DNA of 28,741 nt from Hypsibius dujardini (GCA_001579985.1 LRSR01001658.1:1-28741), one strand, 5' to 3'; positions 11,851-22,371 are shown, numbered from the stretch's first letter. A program made the numbers and translations. Notes: a model not told the origin generated them from the sequence alone.

Positions 11851-12686
11851 AAAACAGAGAGGCGGACAGACACACCCACAGGCAGTCAGGCAGACAGACA
11901 CACATACACACAGACACACAGACAAAATAAACAAGCAATCAGCTAAACAAACAGATAGCTGAAAAGACAATCAGAAATAAACAAACGAAAAGATAAACAG
12001 GCATGCACACAGAAAAATATACCAATGAACTGACAAGCAGACACATAGCGAAAAATAACTAGCGCACATATTAAAAACTGACAAATATATGTCGACCAGA
12101 CTAAAGTTTCTTTAACTTATGAATTGACTGACCTAAAATCATTTGTTGTTCCAAACTGACGTTGGAATACAATTTGACAATATGCCTGACCGCGGTCTTA
12201 AACGGTTCCTCGACTTTCGGTTTCCCACTCGAAGGGTCTTCACACTCTGGAATCTATCAAAACACAGCAGAAACAATTACATCAGTCAACACGTTAGTAG
12301 GAAGAGATGTCACAGGTAAAAAAACAACACGTTCAAGTGCTTATGTTTCCTTACACGAGCGAAACTGGCGATGGTACATGGTGACCGGTCACCGCTTTGC
12401 ACCTGTATTCGCCATGCAGGGTAGGCAGCAGCCCACCACGCACCAGCCGGCGGCCAGGCCGATGACGACGAACCATTAGACCCGCCAGCCGTGTTGTTTC
12501 CGGTTGTTAAATTGTTCGATGTCTGCATCGTCGTCATCGGCTTAGCGATGTCGAAATTACAGACCCGTAAATCGTAAGACGGTGGGATGGTGAAGACGTT
12601 GGTCGTCGCGTTCAACGAGCCATACGGTTCAGCGGTGGTGTTGAAAAAGTTGTAGAGGAATATAGATTTTTCCGTGATCGAATTGC
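10766..12686 (-). CDS. Membrane protein with Cys-containing domain, 5 exons (possibly the 3' part of the gene starting at 14293)
   Basis: No known family recognised. Exons in order on the minus strand: 12686-12403, 12246-12133, 11496-11349, 11270-11135, 10900-10766, all with GT-AG ends and matching phases (1, 1, 2, 0). The first exon starts as a sequon-bearing segment (NTT, NAT, NLT, NNT) and ends with a clear membrane helix, WFVVIGLAAGWCVVGCC, followed by LPCM. The two lie in different frames, with a TAA immediately before the helix and no acceptor AG between them. Downstream exons read smoothly: CEDPSSGKPKVEEPF, VKHCYPENVIPPKE, NEEICKKRYLSPDIAKC, FSCTIGDLVNLNVFARNYYL. Cysteines recur at intervals, suggesting a disulfide-bonded domain. 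An alternative first-exon acceptor near 12718 would add a hydrophobic stretch, LITVVIWIVLG. The last exon ends SGTGASLV. Because the first exon has no start codon, it probably continues the upstream exons. Confidence 0.62.
10925..11110. repeat. (CAGA)n microsatellite in an intron
   Basis: Imperfect ACAGACAA/GACA units between the exon ending 11135 and the exon starting 10900. Confidence 0.88.
11780..11945. repeat. (GACA)n microsatellite in an intron
   Basis: Perfect GACA units over about 11786-11850, then degenerate CAGACACA. It sits in the 636-base intron between the exon ending 12133 and the exon starting 11496. Confidence 0.92.
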
Positions 12687-12774
12687 CTAAAACGATCCAG
12701 ATAACCACAGTAATGAGCTATCGATCGGCAAACAGGAGTTCAGTGTAACAGACAGATGGCATTCAAAAACACTT

Positions 12775-12872
12775 GCCAGATAGCCAGATGGAAAGACAGA
12801 CACAGAAACAAACGAATAAATATACGGATGGACAGACTGGCAGACTGGCAGACAGACAGACAGACAAAATAC
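12775..12872. repeat. (CAGA)n microsatellite
   Basis: Degenerate CAGA units lying between the two halves of the 10766-14293 gene region, consistent with an intron there. Confidence 0.85.
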
Positions 12873-12899
12873 TACACCAACCCGAAATATTATTGCTCG

Positions 12900-14293
12900 C
12901 TAGGAAAGTGAGCACCATGTTCGGCATATTCCATATTCCATATTCCACCGCGCCAATGTGCATAGATCGACAGGCTTCAAGGGTGCTGCAGTGACAGGTG
13001 CTACCGTCCCACCAGTTCCCGTGGGAGCTGTTGTGGTCGTCGGCTGATCTAAGTATCGATACCGATACGGAACATAGGTGTTGTAGTAATACGGCGGAGG
13101 TGCACCGTAGTAGCTGCATCCACATCCGTAACAGCAGCCGTAATGGTCGCGGTAAACGCTGCTCGCTATCATACTGCCCAACATGTAACCGCCAATAGCT
13201 CCTCCGGCTCCGGCGAGAAGAAGGCTTCCGGTTCCGAAACCGCTTCGTCCGTAGCCGCCGCCGCCGCCGAAGTTGTTGACGGTAGTGTAGTGAGTGTTGT
13301 AGGTTGGCTGGACCGGAGTGTGTTGGGAAGCCTGTGGGATAAGGTCAGTTTAGTCCTATAAAAACTCCGGCTGTATCGACATCTGGATAATTTTAATTAA
13401 CGAAAGTCCTAAGTTTCCAAGTAAGTCTCAAACTGCAGATTCAGAATAAAATAAACACGTAGTCCTTTCAGTATTTTCAGTAATTAAATGTGGGAATTGT
13501 GAGAAAAATATTTTAACCATTTTATTGTTCGCAGGGTTAACGAAATTTAAAATGCACCAAAGCAATTTGTTTACATTACCTCCTTTCTTTAAAATACGAA
13601 AACAGTAACACGAAGCACGTCAATAAAAATATTATATTGAACCATTTTCCACTTCCAAATAACAGCAATAAGTTTTAATTTAACAACCTCATAATACTGT
13701 TTTATTTTCAGTATTTTTCAAAAAGTTTGTTTACACGTCTGTTTTATTACACTATTTTTTCTCATTTATATATTATATATTGGACTGAAATACAATATAA
13801 TGCTCATACCTGTGGAGCGTTGGTTTGGGGTCGGTTGTTCGAGCTGCGGGCGGCTGAGGTCCCCGCGACTGCTGAACGCGCATTTCCCGCCGAACTAGGA
13901 CCAGCAACCCGCCCAGCTCCCGAGGAGGAGCCACTAGGTGCGGAGCTGCCCCAGCGAGTGCCCGAACTAGACCCCGATGCAGGCGCAGAGACCCGACCGG
14001 CTCCCACGCCACTGGATGACGAACTACCCCAATTAGTTCCGGAACTACTGCTAGATGCTGGAGCGGAGTAACGAGCGGGACTGAGGTTAGTGCCCCCTCC
14101 ACTGCTCCCCGAGCTACTTGAAGAGCCGTAGCGACTTGAGGAGGAGTAGGAACCACTGCTTCGGGAACCACCACCCCCACCGCTTGATCGGCCGGATAGG
14201 GTCAAATGGAATTGGAAGGCAAGTAAAAAAAATACTGAAAAGACACCTGCAACAGAAACAAAAATGCAAAGAGCTCGGAAGTAAGAGAACATT
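12900..14293 (-). CDS. Gly/Ser-rich secreted or membrane protein with glycine-zipper hydrophobic tract (5' exons)
   Basis: Coding starts at ATG 14292, one base after a strong acceptor (T-rich run, then CAG), so a 5' UTR or earlier exon lies upstream. Exon 13810-14292 encodes a hydrophobic leader (MFSYFRALCIFVSVAG, then VFSVFFLLAF) and about 125 Gly/Ser/Ala/Arg residues, including two imperfect repeats of about 26 residues (APASSSSSGTNWGSS, APASGSSSGTRWGSS). It joins in phase 0 to the exon starting 13331. That exon holds a Gly-rich stretch, then GSLLLAGAGGAIGGYMLGSM (about 13226-13167), a Cys/Tyr-rich segment (YGCCYGCGCSYYG, PPPYYYNTYVPYRYRY) and a Thr/Pro linker. The frame stops at 12900, but its last codons are repetitive and intron-like. 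A donor at about 13013 (ACTG|GTGGGA) joins in phase to the exon starting 12686. The layout (leader, basic Gly/Ser repeats with Trp, Gly/Ala hydrophobic core, Tyr-rich segment) recalls vertebrate prion protein and Shadoo; homology is not established. Confidence 0.6.
13167..13226 (-). other. Glycine-zipper hydrophobic tract resembling the prion-protein hydrophobic domain
   Basis: The encoded segment GSLLLAGAGGAIGGYMLGSM alternates Gly with Ala, Leu and Ile in GxxxG spacing and ends in GGYMLGSM. It is followed by IASSVYRDHYG and a Tyr-rich run. In vertebrate prion protein a similar Ala/Gly core with the same GGYMLGS element is also followed by Tyr-rich sequence. The similarity is visible directly; low-complexity Gly/Ala segments converge easily. 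Confidence 0.55.
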
Positions 14294-14309
14294 CTGAAAA
14301 AAAAACAAA

Positions 14310-14490
14310 GATAATAGACAGATAGACAAACAGACATATAAACAGACAGACAGATTGACAGACAGATAGACAGGCAGACAAACAGACAGACAGACTAACA
14401 GACAGACTTACAGGAAATAAGACAACTAGGCAGACAGACGGGCAAGCCTACATGAAGAGAGACAGAGAGAAAGACAGAGAGACAGACAAT
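14310..14490. repeat. (CAGA)n microsatellite upstream of the ATG exon
   Basis: CAGA/GACA units with A-rich spacers immediately 5' (on the minus strand) of the acceptor at 14294-14296, so probably inside a first intron. Confidence 0.88.
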
Positions 14491-14499
14491 CAAGTTGAC

Positions 14500-15429
14500 T
14501 ACGATGGTAACCAATGGACAGGTACAAACGGTAGGAGCTAAAAAAACAACTAAAATAGTCAATTGTTTGATAATTCCCATAAATCGCCTTGACGAGACAT
14601 GCACAATGCACATAAAGGAGAAACGTGTAGACATCTTCTGGATTTAAGCATTGTTTTTAAGCACGTACTCGAGACTAAAAAAACTCACCTATGTAATATC
14701 CTTGACGATTCCAAGTCATGATGAAAAAGATGAAGGAGTCTTCACAAGGGGAGAGCAAAGAAGATGAGGAGGATAGTGGAGAAAATGCCCGTTTACGGGA
14801 CGCTCTCAGCTAGAAAAATATCTTTCAAATAATAAAATCGATTGGATGATCGCACGAATTCCAAGATCAAATTATGCCGATCAGCCGATGTGGGACTAGC
14901 ATTAGTCAACAGTGTGACTCCATACAGATAGAAACAATCAATAAAACCACGAGCTCTCCGAATACGGGAGTAAGTTATCGGCTGAATGTGGGAGAGAGAG
15001 GGAGATCTCGCAGAATACCTGATGATGACAGGTACGTAGGTGAGAATGAAGGTAAGGTTGGGCCGCAAAAACACCCGAGAGATATGTCAACAATGCAGCG
15101 TGCAGGCAAAGTAAAAAGACTGCTGTGGTGGGCGGAAAACAGGTTGTAACTCTCGTACAAATTAGATGCGCTGCATGCCGCCTATCTCCGTGGAAGAAAC
15201 ATGTAATGTCGAGCAGTTTTCAGAGAAGAAAACGCCCTCGGCTGGTTTAGTTCTTTGCCTTTAAAGCTTTACTAGGTATCAAGTGAGTCATTTGTTTTAT
15301 GAAGTCTTCATACGCTGTGTTCATACACATAAATCGATGCCTTCAATGTATACGCATAAATACATACGATAAAGGTATTAGACAGGAAAGGAAAGACAGG
15401 AAAGGCAAAGACAGAATTTTTTTTGCTGA
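14500..15429. other. Stretch between two minus-strand genes
   Basis: Presumed 5' region of the Gly/Ser-rich gene and 3' flank of the methyltransferase-like gene. A minus-strand frame near 14585-14515 reads MGIIKQLTILVVFLAPTVC and looks like a signal peptide, but I found no good donor to link it to the exon at 14293, so I do not call it a gene. Nothing else is recognisable. Confidence 0.4.
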
Positions 15430-15769
15430 TTAGCATTTAGTTGACTCGAGTCCTTCAAGGTCGAGATCGTGCCTATCCGTTAAAATGACTCGCACATACT
15501 TGAGATGAGATCCTTGAATTAAAAATTTCAGCAAAACAAGTTTGCCGACCCAATGTAGGTATGCCCAGTAAGACAAGACTTCCTGAACATTTCGGCTCGT
15601 TTCGATATATGTGGAAGCAAAACCAATAAAATCAGCGGAACGGTCGATGCTAGAAAATGTCTTCTTGGTTATAGCACAGACCCTGAGATCATCTTCGAAG
15701 ATGAATTTGTTTTTGATGCGGTTTGGAATCAGGTGAACCAGTAGTGTGGAGAGCCAAGAACTCTTTGGC
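15430..15769 (-). CDS. Last exon of the methyltransferase-like gene (start-less open frame)
   Basis: Preceded by a T-rich tract and TTTAG acceptor, with 112 codons open after the split codon. It includes FEDDLRVCAITKKTFSSIDR and a hydrophobic WAYLHWVGKLVLLKFLI. Without it the protein would end at FRR right after beta-5, lacking the rest of the methyltransferase fold; the CG|GTAAAT at 16131 is a good donor. Confidence 0.72.
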
Positions 15770-17770
15770 CTAAATTTGAAAGAAAATCAGAAACCTTGAA
15801 CTTCGACAGCGAATTGTCATAATTTTGCTTCCGCTTGTGTCAGCGTCTGCTTGCGTTTGTATCTATGTCTGCGTTTGTATCTGTGTCTGAGTCTGTGTCT
15901 GTGTCTGTGTCTGTGTCTGTGTCTGTGTCTGTGTCTGTGTCTGTGTCTGTGTCTGTGTCTGTGTTTGTGTTTATGCTTGTGTCTGTGTCCTGGTCCATCC
16001 TCTGCACGTGTCTGTGTCTGCATGCGCATATTAAATAGCGACAGTTTAATTCTGTGGAATTTAACCCCTCTATGTCCGACCGTGGTAATTTGCTAAATTT
16101 TTCAGTTCGGTAGCGCCGCTAGCGATTTACCGTCGAAAAATCATCCCATCAGTCAGGATCAGGCCTCCTGGCTTACCAACACCAACCAGTTCAACCAAGT
16201 CCTCGTGGAATTGTTCCTTATAGATCCAGAAAGAGGGACTTAACCCACAAACAACATCAAAGGTTTCAGCTCCGCCCAGCTCTCCAAAGTCTCCATTGGA
16301 TTCAATGACGTTGACATGAATATTCTTCCACAGTAACTCTGCAGACACGCAATCATTTCCAATTTGCACCTTATGAAACAAAAATCAGTTTGAAAAACAC
16401 AACTGCATAAGACTAAAATAGGACCCAATAAATTAGTTGAACAATTCTTTTCAACAATCGTTGAAATATTATTTGGTTTTGAAGGGAACGGTAGCTTTCT
16501 GTGATTAGTAGAAATGTCTGATCAATACTTCTTATACGCTTTGCAAAACGTTTTTTGCGGTTTTATTTGGTTTTGTATGCAGATTTTTTAGTTATTAAAT
16601 TTCGTTTTGAAAATACACTTGAACCAGTGCTTTCGTTAAATATCAATAACCTGCTAGAGTTTAATTAGAATATTTAAAAAACTAAATCCTCCGTAAAAGC
16701 CACGTCTTCAGCATGTAAAATAATTGTAGGTTTAAGTATTGAAATAAAAACTTTAAATATATATTATAGAGAGACTAAATTTCGGGGCTTTAAATAAAAT
16801 TAATTTTAAATCTGGATTTCTGTACTGGTCTCTTTAACTAACAAGTAAGACACAGATACATTATATTTTTAAAGAAAACTGTTTTTGAGCCGGCTACAGA
16901 ATACCTTTAATAACTTTATATGTGTTACACCTTTCAGTACAATACCTTTAAGTACATTTAAACAAGACGGAGTTTGAAGCACATAGGAGGCATTACCTTT
17001 TCAAAATCGGTATCTAGACAGGCAACAAAACATCCAAACTTCCGATGGAGAAATAGGCCCTCCTGGGCACAGCCACCTCCTCGAATCAAGACGCGGGAAC
17101 GCACTGTTACCTGAGGATGACAAATTAGGCAACTAATTAATTTTTTTAGTCAGTTAAAAATGTGTTTCCTAAATTTAGTGTGTCTGTTAATAACTAACAC
17201 TTAAATCTAGTTTTAGTCGAAATTCACTGACCCATTAAAATGTTTTTTAGTTTTTCTGCCATTTAAGTTTTTATTACGATAATTAAAATTGTTCGTTTAG
17301 CCTTTTAATAACTAAAACAATTTCAAGCCAAGAAATTAGTAATTGAAGGTTTTGGTTTAGGTTTTGGTTTAGTTTTAGTTACGTTATTTGTTGTTTCGTT
17401 TAGTATTGCCTGTTACCTGTCCGTCCATCGCGATTTGCAACAGCTCCTCTTGCGCTGCTGTTTCGATAGTCGCAGTGATAGGCATGTGCTCTGTCACTCG
17501 CCAGGTACCAACAATATTCCAGTAATTCCGCTGAAAACTGACTAGCCTCATTAGGTTCAAATCACTCAAACTGAACAAATCAATTCGGCCGTAATAAACT
17601 CTCCATAGAGTTAGGATGGCCTGACGAATGCTTCGGAAACGAATGATGGCCAGGAAAACGCCCAACACCCACTGCAGCCAGGCAAGGTAGGGGGTGGCGG
17701 CGATGAAGGAAGCAAAAAGGGCGCCTGACAGGAAGAGGATTGCGGGAAAATTTAGCGGAATGACAAACAT
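15430..17770 (-). CDS. Membrane-anchored SAM-dependent methyltransferase-like protein, 4 exons, 348 aa
   Basis: Exons on the minus strand: 17770-17417, 17110-16997, 16369-16131, 15769-15430; GT-AG junctions, phases 0, 0, 2, ending at TAA 15430. The N-terminus has two hydrophobic segments (about 5-26 and 28-44) that could anchor it in a membrane, then a basic stretch. The middle shows class I methyltransferase marks: VLIRGGGCAQEG (125-136) as the Gly-rich SAM loop; FVACLDTD (146-153), whose Asp would contact the ribose; FDVVCGLSP (193-201) as strand beta-4; and GKPGGLILTDG (221-231) as strand beta-5. The final exon is 340 bases with no Met near its start and so is easily missed; it completes the CGG codon split by the intron and stays open to the end (RPKSSWLSTLLVHLIPNRIK and onward). 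The substrate is unknown. A loss of the usual acidic residue before the Gly loop is possible (Arg128 lies there), so activity is uncertain. Confidence 0.78.
15845..16025. repeat. (TGTGTC)n hexanucleotide repeat in methyltransferase-like intron 3
   Basis: Perfect TGTGTC/TCTGTG units at about 15880-15965 with degenerate flanks. It occupies about half of the 361-base intron. Confidence 0.95.
17345..17386. repeat. Short GTTTTGGTTTAG repeat
   Basis: Three adjoining degenerate GGTTTTGGTTTA units in intron 1 of the methyltransferase-like gene. Introns 1 and 2 are otherwise AT-rich and featureless. Confidence 0.6.
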
Positions 17771-18793
17771 TTTCTTTCTTTTTTGGGGTATTTAGGAAGA
17801 ATATATCACACCGTTATCTGTTGAATCGTGCAACTAGTTTACAAGTTTACAAGCCTAATTACATTGTACGAGTACCGTGATTGTGAGGTGAATGATTAGC
17901 ACATATACCGGTACATAGAAGCTTCTAGTTAGGGTCATTGCCCGTCACGTTGTGACAACTACACGCAACACCAAAACTCTTTCGAATCGATCAAGCGAAG
18001 CGAGAGCAAGTCAGTAGTGTTGTTTAAATATATTCAAGAGGTATTTTAAACGGCTCAAAAAGCGGCTTTCGATTTTAAATAAAACACATTTCTATTATAT
18101 TTAAACCAAAAAAATAGGAATCGATTTTAATGGCATATTCATTTATTTAAAATCACTATACTTTGAATATAAGGCTATTTTATTTGAAATATTATTTAAA
18201 TGCTGAAAATGTGACCTTTCTTTTATATAAACTAAACAAATTTTTCTAACTAAATTTTGTAAATTTTATTTAAATGCAAAGATGTTATTTAAACAATACT
18301 ACAAGTCAAACACTGTCTATTGAGACGGCAAAAACTAGAGTCAGTCAAGTAAGTAGTTTAGTTTCACTAAAAAAATATGTTTTGTTTTAACCGAAATTTT
18401 ACTTCAGAAATTTAAGATTCCCATAGGGTTGGCAAAATTAGAACTAAACTGAACCGAATAAAAACTTCAAATAAAGATTTAGTCACTTACTGCTTCAATT
18501 TTAGTTTCTTAGTTCTAAGAAAAATCAAATAAGAGTTTTAGGCACTAAAGACTTAACTGGAACCAAATCGAAAACAATAAAATTGATCAGCTGATATACT
18601 AAACTAAACCAAAAAAACAAGAGTTTTGTTTTAGGAACCAGAAAAAAACAGTTAAGTCACTGAACGTTCTGATGTCCTTTAGATTTGTTATTCATTACCA
18701 TTCTGCAATCGAATCTACTAAATAAAGAGGATGAGAGGGCCACAAACACCGCTAATCAATGAAAAACGCAACAGCAAAAAATGCAGACTCTGG
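17771..18793. other. AT-rich intergenic region
   Basis: Lies between the start of the methyltransferase-like gene and the stop of AIMP1, both on the minus strand. It is rich in TTTAAA/TTAAAT words and TTTAGTT-type runs (18340-18660). No open frame, RNA gene or defined element was seen. Confidence 0.55.
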
Positions 18794-19250
18794 TTACTTG
18801 ACTATGCAGTTGATCAAACCAGGAGAGACAACCTGGCCCTTGCCGGCTACCACAAACGGGATGCCTCGAAACACCGCGACTTTATTGGGGTTCACGCCGA
18901 ATTCGGGTGCCAATGTCTCCCAAATCTTCTTTTTCGGGTTCAACACGTCATCCGGGGTGCCAGGGAAGCCTTCGAAAGAGATGCGGTCGCCGGGCTGGGA
19001 GCCCTTTGGCGGGATGAGAATTTCCACCTTTTCGGGAGTACTGGCACACATCACCATACCTAATTATGAAATACCATTATCAGACATGACTGAATATCTG
19101 ATCAGCTATTTCACTGTCTGTATGTCTATCTGCCTCTCTGACTGGCTCCTTGTCTGTCTGTTTATCTGCTTGTCTGTTTGCCTCCCTCCCTCCCTGTCTG
19201 TCTGTCTGTCAGCCTGTCTGTATGTCTGTGTCTGTCTGCCTGTCTATCTG

Positions 19251-19347
<97 letters not shown>

Positions 19348-20805
19348 TTACTCTGAATTCTCACCTTCAGAGTTCACTCCTCGCATCTTGGCCGGTTTAA
19401 GGTTGGCCAAAACAACCACCAACCGGTCCTTCATCTCCTCGATCGGCACGTGCTTCACAAGACCGCTCACAATCGTCCGCAGCTTTCCGCCCTCACCGAG
19501 ATCGATTTTCTCCACGTAGAGCGAGTCCGCGTCCGGATGCTTTTCCACTTCCACAATCTTCCCCACTCGGAAATCCAGCCGGGCCACGGTGATGGACTCA
19601 TCGGCAGTCGCGGCAGCAGGCTCCTTCTTGGCCTCACTGGTTGCTTCTTTCTAAAAAAATAAATTATTAACAGATCAGTCGATAATTAAATAAATAAAAG
19701 TTCTGCTAAGAAATGAAATAGTATCAATTATTAATACTATGAATTCTTAAATAAACAATTATTCTAAGACGTAAACACGAAATAATATATATGTATATAT
19801 ACGAATTAATAGACATAAAAAATAATTAATATGTACGTAAAAGTTTATGCCAGTTGAATACTTAATATATTAATATATTAATATATGGTTTGATTTATTG
19901 TAATAACAAGCGAATCGCACAATCACTCAATCGCCGAAGACGATGCATAACGTACCGGTCCCTCAGATTTCTCCGCCGTCTTGTCCTTTCCTTTACCCTA
20001 AAGAGGCAAGAAAACAGAAAATAATAAACAAAATAAACAGAAAAGTCTGAGCATTAAATAAATTTTAAAACCCGACATCGGCGGACAAACCTGTGGCGCT
20101 TCTGCAGACGGCGTCTTGCCGGTATCCTTCTCAGATTTTGCCTTCTTTGAATGGCCTTCAGCAGGCTTGTCACTCCTGACCGGTTCCGCAGCCTACAACA
20201 CGGAGGACTTAATTGGTCAAACATCAAGAAATAACTTTACAGACAACACTGGAAAATCAATTCGAACCATTCAACAATCAAGCATAAGAAAGCATTGATA
20301 ATTTTAATTAATCAATTACCGTCAATCAACTGATCAACTGATACTGCAAATGCAAAAATCTCACCACCGCTTCTTTCTGAGTCGGAGCCTCGGATTTGCT
20401 CATCGTACTAGCTCCAGCCTTCTCCGCCTTGACAAAATTAGCCCATGTAAGATACAATTGAAATCTTGGAAAAAAGTGACATTCCAACCTGGGCTTGCAT
20501 GAACACTTTGAGCGCCAACGGCGGTTTCCCCTCCAAGACGTCATGCACGGAAATCTGTTTCAACAGATCCAGCGTCTCCCGCTGCAGACTCTTATTCTCA
20601 TCCCGCAACTTCTGCAGAGCCGCGGTGGAATCTCCCTGACCAGCGCCCTGCACGAACTCTCCCAAGGAGTCGAGCTTGTTCTTGATGTAAATCATCTCCT
20701 GAGGGTACAGGAAAAGTTGGAAATTTAACAGGACGTCAAGCCATTGATTGATTGATTTACCTTGTCGATCTCATTGAAAACTTCAACAATTTTGTTGGCC
20801 GACAT
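18794..20805 (-). CDS. AIMP1: Aminoacyl-tRNA synthetase complex-interacting protein 1 (p43/EMAP-II family), 7 exons, 337 aa
   Basis: Scaffold and tRNA-binding subunit of the cytosolic multi-synthetase complex. Exons on the minus strand: 20805-20761, 20698-20489, 20427-20365, 20192-20091, 19997-19956, 19650-19365, 19059-18794; all GT-AG, phase 0 except the last join (phase 1). The start ATG opens [15 protein letters not shown]. Residues about 15-75 have heptad-like spacing ([20 protein letters not shown]), as in the AIMP1 leucine-zipper region that contacts arginyl-tRNA synthetase. Residues 86-172 are a Lys/Ala/Glu/Pro-rich linker spread over small exons. From about 174 comes the EMAP-II module: an OB-fold tRNA-binding domain ([62 protein letters not shown]), then the C-terminal extension with EILIPP and GDRISF. 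The length is near that of other AIMP1 proteins. The stand-alone N-terminal coiled coil argues against the tyrosyl-tRNA synthetase C-domain. Confidence 0.95.
19110..19350. repeat. (TCTG)n/(TATC)n compound microsatellite in AIMP1 intron 6
   Basis: Degenerate TCTG, then perfect CTAT over about 19246-19302, then perfect CTGT over about 19302-19346. It fills most of the 305-base intron and ends only about 17 bases from the splice donor of the preceding exon. Confidence 0.95.
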
Positions 20806-22371
20806 TCTGACGATTTTCTACAATGGAGACGGAACTTTTAAGTACTGTACCACCAAAAGTTGGTTACGCAAAAAAAATTTTACCGGAAAAATAGGGTCGA
20901 AGGGATGGACAGTAAGATGGATAAAACTGCGGAGAACTCGTGAGGCAAGCATAAACAAATGGATCAGTCGAGGTCGCCGACGTTTTTACGTGGAACTGTG
21001 CCCGAAACCTCGCGCTATGTCTCCGAAGTCGATCGACCGCTGGATTTAGGGTAAGAAAATGATGATAGCGCGCTGGCGAAGGAAGATCAGGAGACAGTAA
21101 GATCGCAAAAAGATGTCGTCAGCGCAATGAGAATTGCTTGCTGTAGGTTCCGCTCGGCGGGAACAGCTGGATGTACTTTGAGCGGACCGGCAATGCGCTT
21201 GTGAAGGTACTGTATTACGTCATGTTTGTCTAGATATGATGTGTGACCGCAAGACTACAGTACACGCTCATTCAGTTGTGGTTATTTCTCAGCGTTATCA
21301 GGAGACGAATGTTTGATTTAATTTCAACTAAGTTATAATTACTAATTAACTAAACTAAAAAGTCCTAGTCTCTTCCGTGGCTTAGTGTACCCTTTTTGGG
21401 TTGTATTTTATTTCCCTGACGCGGGCCAATTTTGATGAAGATTGATTAGATTATTGCATTGGCACTCTGACAGGCATGAAATATTATTTCCCAGGATCAT
21501 CAGGTTTCACTACTTCCCCAATCCCAGCGCAGAGAGGTTTACATATTATTCGGGTCGATAAAGAGGGAAGTTTAAAACTCCGTTCCCGTACCCTGCACCC
21601 TGTCAACTGGAATTTCGTTGTCTCGAATCAAAAATTCAATGGAATGTAGGAGCTTTCTATTATTTATTTTCATCGAGAAAACAAATTCATGCATATATTA
21701 GCGGCTCGTTCTCGCCCCCCCCCCCCCACGGAATCATTTCTGCTGCGATGGTGATTTCAGCATGTGGTCAATAAGATACTAATAATATGCCGGTACTATA
21801 TAATATATATATATGTTTATAGTAAAAAAACAAAACAAAAGTAAATGTAAATTCAGGCACGTTTTAGGGCGAACAACTGTCTCCAATCCCAGTAAAAAAG
21901 AATGGAACTGACATTCGGCACACATGTTTGTCACCTAGAAATTTGCTCTGTACGTCTACACATGGATTGTTAATTTGCTCTCAATTTTATCGCTGCTCAT
22001 CTGGCAATTTTGTATCGGATTGCTCAAGTGTCGTACCTTCCTTTTAAGCACACACCTGAACGGTACATAATTCGCCGGGTTACAGGCCAAGCTGTGAGCA
22101 AGACAACAGACGATATGCAGCACAGATTTAGCGAAAGTGATTTAGGCCTGAGAAAGCAATTATATATGATATCTTCTTCTTCATTCACTTTCAGGCCGGC
22201 TTAAGAGACCCAGACAGACTAACTGTTTGAGAGGCAGCGTCTAACTATAGTCTCGCCGCACGGCCCAGAGCTCGAAGGTCTGATGTAGCCTAATTTGCCG
22301 ACCAACATGCGCTCTTTTCTCACAATATTACACTTTCACCGCGCTTTAATGGGTACTCACGCATTTCGAGA
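20806..22371. other. Divergent intergenic region between AIMP1 and the first CPAP1 gene
   Basis: Holds the upstream regions of two divergently transcribed genes. It includes an open but featureless frame on + (20762-21049, no recognisable family), a 13-base C run near 21715-21727 and AT repeats near 21790-21815. No RNA gene seen. Confidence 0.5.

Noticed and set aside
11780-11945. Regularly spaced repeats suggestive of a CRISPR-like array
   Set aside because: The units are contiguous 4-base GACA repeats with no unique spacers, in a eukaryotic intron.
13727-14071. Plus-strand open frame of 114 codons, Glu/Pro/Ala-rich
   Set aside because: It is the antisense of the Gly/Ser-rich exon, whose minus-strand reading has signal-like leader, internal repeats and matching splice sites.
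15817-16096. Open frames of Arg/His, Ser/Val or Cys/Leu repeats
   Set aside because: They are the three readings of the TGTGTC microsatellite; none has a plausible start or a partner exon.
20762-21049. Plus-strand 95-codon open frame with Arg/Lys-rich end
   Set aside because: It begins inside the antisense of AIMP1 exon 1 and shows no family features.
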